Source: Deuterostichococcus epilithicus
Taxonomy: Eukaryota; Chlorophyta; Trebouxiophyceae; Prasiolales; Stichococcaceae
DNA: 64,000 nucleotides
Direction: 5' to 3'
NCBI GenBank assembly: GCA_033439295.1
Contig: JAVTLE010000010.1
Coordinates: 2,294,001-2,358,000, forward strand
The notes under the pieces were generated by a model. It saw only the letters and a list, made by a program, of their open reading frames with translations, did not search any database and was not told where the DNA came from. A program made the translations under genes and the position numbers. Each line of letters starts with the position of its first letter. The first letter of the stretch is position 1. This document shows positions 1-11,825 of this stretch, one piece after another.

Positions 1-65
1 GCGACTGCGGGCTGCCGGGCATGCCGGACTACTCCTTCAACCCGTTTTCCGACCAGCGCGGATGA
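1..65 (+). CDS. 3' end of an unidentified gene, cut by the window edge
   Basis: Codons from position 3 read to a TGA at 63-65, giving a short C-terminus that ends PDYSFNPFSDQRG. The composition and high-GC third positions look coding, but 20 residues are too few to assign a family. The rest of the gene lies to the left of the window. No function is proposed. Confidence 0.4.
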   Translation, partial: DCGLPGMPDYSFNPFSDQRG

Positions 66-1090
66 GGATGCCCTTAATGACGTTTCATGCTGCCGGCAGA
101 GGCGCAGGGAGAGGCTGAGCCTCAGCGAAGCTGGAGCTAGGGTGGACATTGATGCCTATTGGTGCCTCAGCATCTGACGGGGCCCTCTGAGCAGCATGAA
201 AGGGGCTGAGGCTCTGGCGGCAGGCAGAGCAACCACTACTACACTTGTCTGCGCGCGTGCTGAGGCCCCTCGCGGTCTTGGCACGCAGCTCGGCAGCCAG
301 CACGTCCCAAGGCAGGGATTCCAGACCCTGATGGGGCTCACTTCCTCACTTCGCTGAGGCACATAGAGTTTGAAGCCCGGTTAGGAGGCTCGCAGTGAGC
401 GGTGTTCCCACTCGTACGATTCCGTGGCGGCGAGCGCATTTGAGGAGAGGGGCGTTGCAACCCCCGACTCCGGTGGGTCCCATGCAGGCGGATTGGGTGT
501 GACTCGTCCAATGTGCTTGGGACACACGTTTTCTTCTTTCTTTCAAGTGTTTCTTGAGCCTTCTTTGGTTCAGGCAGGGCCTTGCATATCCAACTACAAT
601 AATCACGGTCTCGGTGTGCAGTTTTCATCTTATGTAAGTGATATCAGTGCTTGGCACGTTGAGTTTGCATCTGTCCAAACCTCCTGGCTAAGCAGCCTGC
701 TGCTGCTGCACTGTGGCAGAGTGGCCCTCCACGCATCTGTTTTTTGCAGGACCCTCGCAATTTCGGGTCCTAAATGCAATCAAGGGCGCAACACACGAAC
801 TTCCAGCAAATGCATTGCCATCTTGCTTGCAATATGCCACAGCTGCCCACACATAGGTATACAGCCACGCAGTCGCAAACCGTGCGCAATTCATCCAAGG
901 CTACGAAGGGCAAAATGGCGGCGCGGTCTGGGCCTGCTCCTTGTGGTGCTCTTGCAGGGGAACCTCCAAGCCTCCTGCCCAGCGCATTGCCAACTAAAAT
1001 GCTGCTGAATCTATATATCTGCTAAATCCTGCTTGAGCGCCAGTACCTTGGTTCCGGTACCTCCAATTGCCACTAACGTGATGTGCCTAC
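66..1090. other. Interval without a supportable gene
   Basis: Several short overlapping reading frames exist on both strands, but none joins into a phase-consistent exon chain or resembles a known family. It probably contains the 3' untranslated region of the gene to the left and intron or intergenic DNA. Confidence 0.4.
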
Positions 1091-1700
1091 TTTTATGGGT
1101 GTGTAGTGCGTCTATTCAGAGCCGCCGCCCCCGCCGCCGCCGCCTGCCCCCAGCAGTTCGCGACACCCACGTCGCAGCCCAGCACTTCTCCAACGTGCTC
1201 TCACATCCAGCCTCACGGCTTCAGGCCTTCAGCACGTCCTGCTGCGTCACCATGCAAGCCTGCCGACACCAGAAGTGCCCCACCAGCCGCGGCGCCACCG
1301 AATCCTGGCATTGTGGCGCCGACAGCAGCTGCGATGTTGGTCCTGCTCCGCCGCCGCCGCTGCCGCCTGGCAGCGCTGGGAGTGCGGCACCCACATGCAT
1401 CGGCCCCTGCAAGCGGGCACCTGACTTAATGGCTGGTCTGGTCATCCCCAGCCCCAGACCTCAGCCGCCGGCCCCATAGTACTAGCAGCGACGCCTCCCA
1501 ATAAGCCTGCTGCCGTAACTCACGCAAACATGCGGCATCAGTGCCTGGACCAGCAGAAGCCAGGCCGGGCACCGACTGCCCCACCCCAGCTGAGCTTTCC
1601 GCCCACAGCGCAGTGCTCATCCAGCGTGCGGCACAAGAAGGCATAGGACGTGCTCCTGCACAGCAAGCTGGTGCGCTTTGCTCTGTGCGCAACTCGCTAT
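1091..1700 (+). other. Pro/Ala-rich coding-like tract, exons unresolved
   Basis: The stretch from about 1122 encodes a run of prolines and then Ala/Pro-rich sequence, but the proline-rich reading moves between frames (about 1280 and 1340-1430). This suggests several small exons or decayed coding sequence. The plus strand looks most coding-like. I could not choose splice sites, and it may belong to the same gene as the exons at 2297-2680. Confidence 0.25.
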
Positions 1701-2296
1701 AGGTTCGCTTGGGTAGATGCTGCGTCCATCATGCACACATCATAGCGGCTGAGGCTCTGACGTGACCAGCAGCAGATGTGTGACCCTGCAAACGCCTCAC
1801 AGCTTCGGGTTGCACGCTTGCATTGCTAGTGCTTTACTCTTTTGCTACCTGGAGTCGGTTCTTCCTCATGCTGCCCTTGTGCCCATCTCATGCAGGGGCT
1901 TCCCCAAGCTCAGCTACAGCAGGTTGAAAAGGGTCTGTGCCCATCACGGCGGCAGAGGCGCAGCGACCTCCTGCTGTGTACATTTCCTTGTTGCTAATGC
2001 AGTCTGTAGGTCAGCTACAGAGTGACAACAGCATACTGTCGCATCTTCGTGGAATGACCCGAGTGCACATGTTAAGGTCACAACTAGACACCGAGTCCGG
2101 CTGCACTGGAAACGTCGTGTTGCGGCCGCCTATGGGGTGTCTTTTTATTCTTGAGCTGCTCCTGCTGGTCCTGCCGTACGAGCCGATTTTTCATAAGAAC
2201 TTGCCCTGGAACTGTGCATGTGTTGGGGTTGCTGACCACTTTTCTCGGCGGCAATGCTGGCGGCAACCCTCGTTGCACTATTTGTCGTGACATTGC

Positions 2297-2680
2297 ATGC
2301 TAGTGCTGTCGCTTCAGCGCCTGGCGGACCAGCCGGAGGTGACGCTCATTGCCCCGCCTGACTCATCTGAGGTCTTTTGACAGTCTCGGCATCTTCCGTC
2401 GAGCTGCTCGCCGTATGATGATGCCCAGTATCACAGCGTTGCAGACGGCACTTGGTTTGTGAGAATTCACGCATGCAACGGCACCGTCTTGGGAAATATT
2501 GTGACGAACAGGATGTGCACGTACGAGCACATCTGCCATGTCTCATGACAGGCCTGCGCGTCCTTTGAATTGCACGGCCGTGAAAGTCGAGCTGATGACC
2601 GTCTCTTTCGGTTGGAGCGCCAGCAGCTTGTTCAGCAAAACCTGGCGAGCAGCGGCATGAGGATCCACGGGAAGAGATAG
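2297..2680 (+). CDS. Small unassigned protein, three phase-0 exons
   Basis: Exons 2297-2338, 2384-2458 and 2552-2680 all join in phase 0, with gtgacg and gtgaga donors and gacag acceptors, and end at TAG 2678-2680. The joined product is 81 residues if ATG 2297 is the start. The last exon has a charged, glutamine-rich run (FRLERQQLVQQNL) ending GMRIHGKR. The first exon could instead be internal: its tag|TGCTG junction is an alternative acceptor, so more exons may lie upstream in 1.1-2.2 kb. I do not recognise the family. The phase agreement and the coherent C-terminus are the support. Confidence 0.35.
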
Positions 2681-3100
2681 CAGCGGCTGCAAGCAATGCG
2701 AGGAGAGAGATCCTGCAAGACGAAGGTGCTGGGCGATTGTGATGTGCTTTCTCAACAGACATCACTTGAGTGCGCAGAGGAAGTGCCGCATGGCGTGCAT
2801 GCTGGCCACTGCCAGTGTCAGTGAAGCTCCATCTGCTTGTGCGCCCCCGCCATTTCATATCATTTTCCAAGGTCAGGCCGCTGTGTGCATGGTGGCACAG
2901 TGATACAGGGCGAATCTGAGCCCGTTTTCGTCCCTGGTGAGTCTGCAGCAATCTGGGCACCGAAGCGGTTGTGCAGCAAGCGCGCTTGACCACATGGTGC
3001 AATAACCCATAGATGCCTGCAGCTACTGAAGGCGCAAGCACACTAGACATGGACACCCGAGTCACAATCTCGCCTCAGTGCTGGCCTGCCTCGCACTCAG

Positions 3101-6100
3101 TCCCAGTCCCAGTCCCGGTCCCAGTTCCAGTCCTGGCGCCTGTTCCGGCACCCACAGCATTTCTCCCTGTGCCCATCCCGACGGCGGCGCCCACCTTGCT
3201 GCCAGCCATTGGCTCACCGCCACTGCCGCCATTGCTGCCGCCGCCACAGCCTGCTGTCTTGCCGCCGCCGCCACCGTCGCCCAGACTGGCGCAGCCTGTG
3301 TATTTCTTTCTGCAGCCGCCACCGCTCAGGCGGCCGCCTCTACTGCCATCGCCGCCGGTAGTGCCGGTGCCGCCGCAGATGCAGCCACAAGCGCCGGCGC
3401 AATCGCCTCCGTCCCCACAGCAGCCCGCCAGCCCGCCGCCTGCGCAGGGTCCTCCCGCCCCAGCCCCATCAAGCCGGCGACCCCCATCGCAGCCGTGCCC
3501 CCACAGCAGCCGTTGCCGGCCCGACCGCAGGCGCCACCTTCTCGACAGCCGCCACCCTCTTCAACACGGCCACCGCCGTCGCCTTCTCCATCCCCTCCCG
3601 ACAACCAGCCACCAGGTGCTGTGCTGATGTGTTGACTTGCCACCCAAAAACAAAAAAATACTAACAAACCAACACTAAACAAAGCCCTGGAGCTTCCACC
3701 TCACAAGATGGTGCGAGGCCTGCTGTCGACTGCGTGCTGGTCCCGCAAGTATCTTGAGCACAGAGACAACCTGGATAAGAGAGATGCTGTCGCACCCAGC
3801 GGTCTGCTGCCGCATGGCTGATCGCCCGTGCCTCTGTGTTCTTGTTGCAATTATTCAACACATCGTGGCCCGGCCAAGAGGGCGTTCACCTTTTTTTTTA
3901 AACCTCCAATGCAGTGGCGCCCCCTCCTGGGACCTTGCCGCCGCCATCCCTTTCAAAGCCCCCGCCCAGCCCACCACAACCGCCTCCAACGCCTGCACCT
4001 ACACCGCCAACGCCGCCAGTTCAGCGCAACCCTCCACCGATTGCGTTCAGCCCCCCACCACCAGTCCAGCACAGCCCCCCGCCGCCGGCTGAACGCAGCC
4101 CCCCGCCATCTGCTGCGAGTGCCCCGGCGCCAATTCAAAGCAGCCTTCCGCCACCTGCTTCGAGTCCGCCACCGCCATCTGTATCAAGCTCCCCGCCGCC
4201 GGCTGAACGCAGCCCCCCGCCATCTGCTTCGAGTCCCCTGCCGCCAACTCAAAGCAGCCTCCCGCCACCTGCTTCGAGCCCCCCGCCGCCTATCCAACGC
4301 AGCCCCTGCCCGCCACCCGCTTCGAGCCCCCCGCCGCCACGTCAACGCAGCCTCTCGCCACCTGCTGCGAGCCGCCCGCCACCTCCACCAAGCCAGCCGC
4401 CCTCACCGATACAGCCACCGCCGCACTCTTTCCAGCCACCGCCAGCCAGCCCACAGGCCGGTGGGTGGTGCCTTTTGAAATACTCTTTACAATTGCAAAA
4501 CGTGCCACAGAGCATCACTGCAGCCGATTGCATCCCGCGGTCATAATCACGCGGCTGCTGCAGCATGTCATGCCCTCTTGCCGCTGCACATGACATGTCG
4601 CCCATGATGAATGTGGACGGCTCGGTTTGTGGGACAACACCAGAACAGTATGCTGACAATTCCACTGAAGTTCACATCCAGGCGTTCCACCACCAGCGGC
4701 GCGCCCTGCTCCTGCTCCCGCCTCCAGCCCTCCACCGACTGCAGCACTAACTTCTGCGCCCACTGCCGCGCCGACCGCCCGGCCGACGCCTGCGCCGACA
4801 GCCAGATCCACACCCTCCCCAACAGCAGCGCCAACTCCAGCGCCAACAGCCACGCAGACCCCCCTGTCAACACCTTCTCCAACCACTGCCCCAACTGCAG
4901 TGCCAACATCACGTCCTACCGCCGCACCGACTGCAAAGCCAACGCCGCGTCCAACGGCTCTGCGGGCTTCCCCACCGACAGCAAAGCCCACCTCCCGGCC
5001 CACGGCTGCGCCAACTTCCGCGCCGACGGCCGCGCCGACGGCTGCGCCAACGACAAGGCCCACGTCGCGACCCATGGCTGCGCCAACAGCCGCGCCGACG
5101 GCTGCGCCGACTGCCGTGCCAACTGCAGCACCAGCAGCAAGGCCCACGGCCCGGCCCACGGCTGCACCAACAGCTGCGCCAACGGCTGCACCGACGGCCG
5201 CGCCGACTGCAGCGCCGACTGCAGCACCAACAGCAAAGCCGACGAAGCGACCCACGGCTGCGCCGACTGCCGCGCCGATGGCTGCGCCCACTGGCGTGCC
5301 GACTGCAGCACCACCTGCAAAGCCCACATGCCGACCCACGGCCGAGCCGACTGCAGCGCCGACGGCTCCGCCGACTGCCGCCCCCACTAAGGTGCGAACC
5401 CTAATACGACAGGTCACCTTCTGCGTCCTGAACTGCAGCCAAACTGCATGTTAAAGGACTCGCGTTTATTTCAGTACTTTGCTCAGGATATAGAGGAGAT
5501 ATATTTGAGGCGCACTCACGTTCTTCCACAGTGTGCTGGTCTGACTTCATCGACCAAGCAAGCCTTCATGCAACGTGTTGATGAACCGTCACTGACGTAT
5601 ATGTCTCAAAACGGTCAAAAAGTTGTTCTGCATCACAGGCACCCACTGCTCACTCGACAAGCCGTCCTACCAAGGCACCGACGCCATCGCCAACAAAGCC
5701 TCCCACAAAGGTGAAAACGTGTTTGCCGCGCGCCCAAGCCTCTTCATGGCTGGGTTTGTGGCAGAAGAATTTTCACACTTTCATTCCACGCCGGCCAGCA
5801 AGGTCTCTGCTTGCCTGACGCCGCACACCGCCTGACTGTGCATCTGCACATAGGTTGAGCAGCACACGAGCTCAGGTGATGTGTGCCGTTGCAATGCTGA
5901 CGCGCCGTGCAGACTTCCGTATGGCTACATTACTTACTGGGCTCTCTTGCAAACCTTGTAAGATTCTTTTACACAGGCGCCCACCGCTGCACCCACCCGA
6001 CGGCCGGCCGCAATGCCCACGTCAAGTCCCACTGCGGCGCCAACTGCATTGCCGACTGCCAAGCCGACTGCCAAGCCAACTGCGAAGCCAACGGCAGCGC

Positions 6101-6509
6101 CGCCAAACCTTACGACAAAGGTGATTCCCTGCCTGCTGCTGAAAATCTGTCAGTTCTGTTGCACCATCATGAACGTGGGTACTGCATGTACTGCCTGCTG
6201 CCGCGGGCGCTGTTCTTCCACACGGAGATGCTATGCGCTTGTAGCCTGTGGCACGAAAAGTGGCAAATAAAACAAACAATAACCAGCAGGCCAGGCAAAC
6301 CCGCATGCGCATACATTGGGCCGTTTGCACAAGTGACATATGTGCTGACAAAGGCACCCACTCCACAGAGGCGGCCGCCGCCTCTTGGACCAAAGGCGCC
6401 CCCGCCTCCTCTGGTCGCATTCGTCCTCTCGCCGGCGGCAGCAAACATCACGAGTATATGTGAGTGCCGTTCGGCGCAACAAGCGTTGCAACCACATACA
6501 CGTTTGTGA
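3101..6509 (+). CDS. Hydroxyproline-rich glycoprotein-like (pherophorin/extensin-type) repeat protein
   Basis: Exons in order: 3101-3448, 3493-3615, 3915-4460, 4697-5391, 5639-5710, 5977-6120 and 6354-6509 (TGA 6507-6509). Junction phases agree throughout. The product is almost wholly low complexity: a Val-Pro alternation at the start, PPP-Ser blocks (3915-4460), then long P-T-A-A-P-T repeats (4697-6120) and a short less repetitive tail. Proteins of this kind are secreted and hydroxylated or glycosylated in green algal walls and matrix. I did not find the signal peptide; possible starts are ATG 2790 (first exon 2790-2871, phase 1) or ATG 3013. The 44-nt gap at 3449-3492 is either a micro-intron or a sequence error. 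The antisense 300-codon frame over the repeats is a shadow. Confidence 0.6.
4697..5391 (+). repeat. P-T-A-A-P-T coding tandem repeat
   Basis: A 695-nt exon made almost entirely of degenerate 9-12 nt units coding Pro-Thr-Ala/Lys/Arg-Ala-Pro-Thr. The same unit continues in the two small exons 5639-5710 and 5977-6120. Both are multiples of three, in phase 0, and end in Thr-Lys immediately before a gt donor, as this exon does. The pattern suggests growth by unequal exchange and whole-exon duplication. Confidence 0.75.
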
Positions 6510-7792
6510 TGATGCAAAATGTTTCTGCGCTCATCATCGTAAGACAAAGTTTACGTGACAATGGCGATGTAGTTTCGTCACAAAAAAAGTCGGAGTCAAA
6601 CGAAGCTGCGGTCTTCTGAAGCATTTCTTGTGGTGTGGGGCTGCAGCGGTGGAGCCACTGTGATGCGGTAGACATGCAAGGCGAAACGTGTGTCGCATTG
6701 CAGCATGGTTGATGACCACGCGTGCAATAGGCTCAAGTCGTGCTCCATCTGCCTGCTGATGGCGGCTATTGGCGGCGCAGAGCGGCAAGCATTGATGCAC
6801 CCTTTATTCGCAGTAAAGATGATTGTGACATGCGTCTCTACACACTCCGCCGGCAGCGTTGTAAACTCCACAATCGACCTTCGATTTGCCTGGCGTTGAA
6901 TTTGCCAGGCATCTGTGTGGCATGATGTGGCAGTGCCATATGTCCAAATGCGCATACTATGTAGTACTCGATTCCACCTTTCAGATCATAAAAGGTCCAA
7001 GAATCCTTAGACGACGCGCACCCTTCCACTCTGCTGAGCTCAAACTCCAACTGCCGCAGGTGCTGTTCCCCAGATAGAACCGCCGCCACACAATAATCCA
7101 GCGGCCACCTCCAACCCTTCGCGCTCTCCAGCCAAGCAACGGTCCGGAGTGCTGTTGCCGTCGCGCTTGTAGCTCTGCTGGTCGTCAGCTGACCAACGCT
7201 GCTTGTAATCATGCTCGACTGATGTCACTCGGGTAGCTAGGAGACGAAGCATCTGAACATCATTGGAGACCTAAATATGCTGCAAACACACCGACCGAAG
7301 ACTACTCATCGTACTCGTCGTACAGTGCTGCCTTCTTGCCTTCTCGCTCGTGGAGCGGTGTACTGCAATTGCTGCACAACAGGAAGCGTCATTGACGGCG
7401 AATTGCTGCATTTGACATGCCTGACAAACATCGTCCTCACGGTCAGCATCGGTGGCTGCTTCTCGCGGCCCCCGCCTGCGGCAGCAGCTAGTGGGCGCCC
7501 AATGTCTCACCTGCGGCAAATTGCCAGCAGCACCATTTCATGTGTAGCAGACTGCATGACGTATATGTTGCAGCACGATGTTGCATTAAGATGTATGCGC
7601 GGCGCTCGCCACACAAATTGTGCATCTGCTTCTGCACAGTGGCCGGCGAAATGAGTGCTGCTCGCCGACGACTGTTTGGCGGTGTGGTTGTTTGCTCCAA
7701 CCGCTCCGGTCCCAACTTCCGGTTTGCTGTGACAATTCCAGGGGCCTGCACACATACATACAAGGTGGAAGTGGACAGGGGTTGAGGCTCAC

Positions 7793-8314
7793 TTGCAGTG
7801 CGGTCATGCTCGCCAATGCCGCCACGCTCTCATCGGACAACGACCTGTGCAGTGTGCAATCTTCGGTCATGCAGTTGCGCTTGTCCATGACGGTGTCAGG
7901 GCTCGTGGTGAGCAGAGTGGCGCCTGCCGTAGTGCTGGCTGCCCTGCTGACGTCTGCGAATGATGCCACAGCCATCGTGATGCAAGCAAGTGCCATCAGC
8001 ACGCAGCTGGATCAGCCTGGCCGTGACGCGCCTCAAGCCGCCGAGGGTCAGCTGCGCCAGACGGGGCAGCCGCCATGCCGCCATGGCACCTGCTGCAGGG
8101 CCGCCTCTGGCACGCAACCGCGCGAGACGACAACGAAGCTTCAGATCCAGCGCCGAGACCGCGGGGAAGCCCCCAGTTGAATGTCGTCCAGCAGGCCGGA
8201 AGGCTGCAGGGGGCCGCTGATGAGGGCGCTAGCGGCACTGCGCCAAGCACGATGCACCAGCCGCACTGCCGCGAGGGTGGCCACATCGTCTGAGGCGGCT
8301 GCCTCGCTGCGCAT
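7793..8314 (-). CDS. Leucine-rich-repeat (F-box/LRR-like) protein, partial model
   Basis: Minus-strand coding begins at ATG 8314 with MRSEAAASDD, followed by an F-box/LRR-style N-terminus containing LVHRAWRSAASAL. Next comes an LRR pattern containing FPAVSALDLKLR and LAQLTLGGLRR, and later LSDESVAALASMTALQ, which ends at a gtgagc donor (exon end 7793). These are the spacing and residues of plant and algal AMN1/GALA-type repeats. The frame changes once between the first and second blocks at a G5 run near 8183, and again near 8010, where a short intron is likely. So the model is not continuous. Later exons toward 7300 are plausible but could not be chosen between competing frames. Substrate and partner are unknown. 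Confidence 0.45.
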
Positions 8315-8691
8315 AGGCGGTTTCTGACTTGCTGCAAGCTCCAAAAATTTCAGTGCAGGTGCCGTTTCAGATGATGGAAGTGCGAGATCAGCTGCTGCAC
8401 CACAAGAAGCCGCATCGTACCGGCAAAGGTGTACTGAGCTTTGGATCGTCTCACGACTGTCTTCAGGATGAGGTCCTGAAGTTTGCCGGGAAGCACCTGA
8501 AGGTGGAAGCCGCCAGAGCGGTTCGGACCACCTGCGGCAAGCGGCGTCTGGTACATCAGGTTGGACGGTGCCTGTTGCACGCATATGCGACGCGCGCGGT
8601 GCTGTGCGACGTGCCAGGCATGGGAATCGCAGCGACAGTAGACCGCATTGAACCAGGATGTATAGTGCAGGTCACAGCGCAAGTCTTGGCA

Positions 8692-9165
8692 TGAGAGGCG
8701 GCGCTACATCACTGCCATACTCACAGGATGCCCTGGCGCCAACTCGTGCACCAGACCCTGCGCCATGATGTACGTCCGCCAGCAAACCTTGAGGAACGTG
8801 TGAGCCGGCAGCAGCAGAAATCGCAGCAGCGGCTGAAATTGCAAAGCCAGCAGCAACGCATGCAGCACCAAGCAATGGCAGCAGCAGCAATAATGAAGCC
8901 AGCGGAGGTAGCGCCGGCGGCGGCGGCGGCTACGGCAACGTTGCAATAATTTAGCATCAAGCTGCAGCGCGCTAGTGACACCTGTGACAGCAAGCCAGTG
9001 GTGGCGCTTGCGGCAGCAGCAACAGCAATATGAAACAGAGAAACGGCAGCCGCAGCACGGGCGGCAAGTCACAGGCAAACTGGGGATGGCAATGGCGCAG
9101 GCGACTGCGACAGTGAGCAATGGCACCCGCCGTCCAGCGCAAGCGGCAGCGGCGGTGCATAGCAA
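8692..9165 (+). CDS. Possible Ala/Gly/Ser-rich small protein
   Basis: ATG 8692 opens a short frame (MRGGATSLPYSQDALAPT) ending at a gtgcac donor. A phase-compatible acceptor near 8813 would continue into Ala-Glu-Ile-rich and then Gly-rich sequence ending GGYGNVAII. Another frame ends SSASGSGGA near 9165. The order of exons is not settled, and CAG/GGC-rich DNA can give such frames by chance. No family is recognised. Confidence 0.22.
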
Positions 9166-9205
9166 TCAAAAAGAGCGGCTGACGAGCGGCATCAGCAACA
9201 GTTGA

Positions 9206-9956
9206 AGATGATAGTAGCACAATGCAAGCTTGCGTGCCCGCAGCCCCATCGACAAAGACTTATCATACTTGAGCATAGCACCACTTATTGGCCGCCCATA
9301 ACGAATGCAGGCTTGTCCAGTCTGCGCTATATTCCATCCCTGGGGCGGCAGAGACGTGCTTTGGTGCAAGAATCGCAAGGCAAATCATATGCAACTCATA
9401 TTTCGTAGTCATCGTGCAGGAATGACTGCTGCGTCACTGCTGGATGGACACAGCCTCGCTCGTCTCGCAGCACTCTGCCCAGATCCGCCGGCAGTGCAGC
9501 CTGCCGCCGCCTGGCTAGTTAACCGTGCTGTGTGAGTTCTCAAGTCACGCCTGATTGTTATGTTCATGATCAGTAGCTTTTTGAGAGAGGGTTATCACAT
9601 CATTTCAGCCTAATTACAGAAGGCTGATCAGGGCAGTTCACTCAATACGGACTCTCGGACGGATCAAAGAAATGACCTCTCCTCGCTGCCCTTGTTCGGA
9701 CGAGAGCCCGCAGCCGTCCGTTGCACGCCAGATGGCAAGCAGACCCTCGAAAGACCCTCGATCCCAGGATGCACAGAATCATCCACTCTCGGCGCCCGAC
9801 CGGGCAACTCACTCGCGCATTTACTTGTCTCTGTGCAGTCACCGAAGGACCCGGAGAGCGGCGGCGGACCCTGACACGAAGGCTCGGTTTTCACACCGAC
9901 CGCCTGCTGCTGAAGAGCAGCCCGCCGTCTTTTCCGCCCGCCCCTGTCCAGCCAAC
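9206..9956. other. Intergenic interval, probable promoter and 5' leader of the Val-Pro repeat gene
   Basis: No supportable coding exon was found. The last part, up to ATG 9957, is likely the 5' leader of the secreted protein gene that follows. Confidence 0.4.
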
Positions 9957-11825
9957 ATGGCGTCGTGCAAGGCAGCCATGTTCTGCCTCCTCCTCGCCCT
10001 GTCGGCACAGTACGGTGAGCTCGCACGCACAAGCCACTTGATGAGAACGCCTCTGGTTCGACAACAGCTGGCGCCGATCGTTCGTTTCGGCCTTGTCATG
10101 ATGAATTGTCGGGAAAACTTTGGCCTGACCTCACCGCGAGGCTGAACCTCGGATGCACGGAGTGCATCGAAAGCTCTTTTCACGTTTGTTTCAAAGAGCT
10201 GGCGGCTGAAGTGCGGCACAGCTCCTCGGGCAGCCGAGTCGTGGTTCGACTAGCTGTCCGTATGTCGAGAGCCAGCCTTGTCATACGTGACAGATTGTGT
10301 CCTCTGCTCGCCATTGACTCAGCAGTAAGCGAATGTCGCTTTGTCCGCCTTGCACCAATCAGTATTCGGTCAGCACATTGACTCCTATGTCTGTGGAAAA
10401 CTGCAGTGCTGGCAGCGCAGGGCGGAACCTCGTCCCGCAAGCTGCTGCAAGCTGCTGCTTCAAGTGGTGATGTCTGCGACCTGCTGGTGTATGCTGCCGT
10501 TGATGATTGATACCCACTATACTGCAATAAGCAGCATGCGGCTGCTTGGCTGTATGCCTGGGGCACAGCGTTAAGACCTACCCTTTGCTGCTGCACAGCG
10601 ACGAAGTGAATTTTGTTCCTGATTGCAGCGGCATCAGCAGGCAGCGCCGCGGCAAGTGGCGCCGCTGCAGGCGCTGCAGCTGCAGCTGCTGCCTCTGCCG
10701 CGTCATGTGAGACATCCGCAGTGCTGTGACGAGCTTCTGAATGTGATGGCGCATCCGCAGCCGAGGCGCCGGCACGCTGCCAACATGTTTTCACGACATC
10801 ATCACTGAGCAATTCTTGGACCTGGACACTAGTTTGCGTGGTCAAAGGTTCTTGTGGTCCCTATCGTGCAGCTCCAGTCGCCGTGCCCGTCGCCGTCCCC
10901 GTCGTCCAGGCTGTCCCCATTGTGCAGAAGAAGAAGGTCGTCGTCCTGACACCACCGCCGGTGCGAGCATCCAATCTTGCAGATTTTCTGCGAACTCTGC
11001 CCACTGATCCGACAGCTAGGTGCCAGCGTCAGATGGCGGGTTTCTTGAAATTTTAAGGTTTCACCTCGCCGCCCCTGCCTCCCACCATCATCTCGACTGC
11101 GCAAGGAAGCTGAGCGTTGCTGGACGGCGCTGTGGTCCCACCATGTGCTGCCATTCGGAGTTTTTGACTTGCAAACCGCAGCAGCAGCAGCTGCGTCGTC
11201 AGCCGCGAGCGCGGCTTTGAGCGCCGGCGAGTGGCAATCGTCTTCATCTGATTTGTTTTGCATGCCTCTGCAGCCGCCTCCCAAAGCCAAGAAGGTCCAG
11301 CTTGTGCCGGTGCCCGTGCCGGTGCCCGTGCCTGTGCCTGTGCCAGTCCCGGTGCGCTCGATCTGCATGTGCCGACTGATGGGTCTTTGCACCAGTAAGC
11401 CACTGGCGCACACCACCTGACATTTTGTTTCGAGCACTCATCAACAGCGGCAACCCAGGCGCGCAAGGCATTACACTTGCATGCAATAAAGCGCAGATCA
11501 CCATCTTTGGTAGATGCCGGCATCTATTCTTCTGGGTGCTGGAAAGCAGGAATACCTGACGAGTGTAAATGAAATATTTATCGCAGGTCCTTACACCGCC
11601 GCCGCCACCGCTCGTCGCCGTGAGCGGCGCACGCGTCAGCGGCGCACCCATTATTTTGGCGCCCCCACCCCCGGGTGCGAAGGCATCGCGATCAGGAAAC
11701 AAATTAATTGCAGCCTCATCCGGCCCTGTACAATGTTTGTCCTCCTCTGAGTTTACGTCTGTGTCTTCCGCATTGTTGATGCAGCTCTCACCGGCGCTGC
11801 GGCCGCTGCAGCAGCTGGCCGCTGA
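9957..11825 (+). CDS. Secreted Val-Pro repeat / Ala-rich protein, 171 aa
   Basis: Seven exons join without a break in phase: 9957-10014, 10407-10466, 10629-10706, 10848-10960, 11274-11351, 11587-11674 and 11785-11825. Exon 1 gives a classic signal peptide (CKAAMFCLLLALSA) that continues into VLAAQ, where cleavage is likely. Next come an Ala-rich stretch, a Cys-containing VAVPVAVPVV segment, Lys-rich links (QKKK, PKAKK), a VPVPVPVPVPV block, poly-Pro turns and an Ala-rich C-terminus ending AAAAGR. Each low-complexity block is its own exon. It is probably an extracellular matrix or wall protein. No enzymatic domain is seen. It shares the Val-Pro block with the wall-type gene at 3101. Confidence 0.7.

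Noticed and set aside
4515-5417. 300-codon minus-strand frame of Val-Gly-Ala repeats
   Set aside because: It is the antisense of the P-T-A-A-P-T coding repeat. The plus strand has matching splice junctions and continues into further repeat exons.
6596-7212. Possible minus-strand exon (6964-7068) with a short plausible protein segment
   Set aside because: One exon with acceptable splice sites but no partner, and competing plus-strand frames; not enough to annotate.
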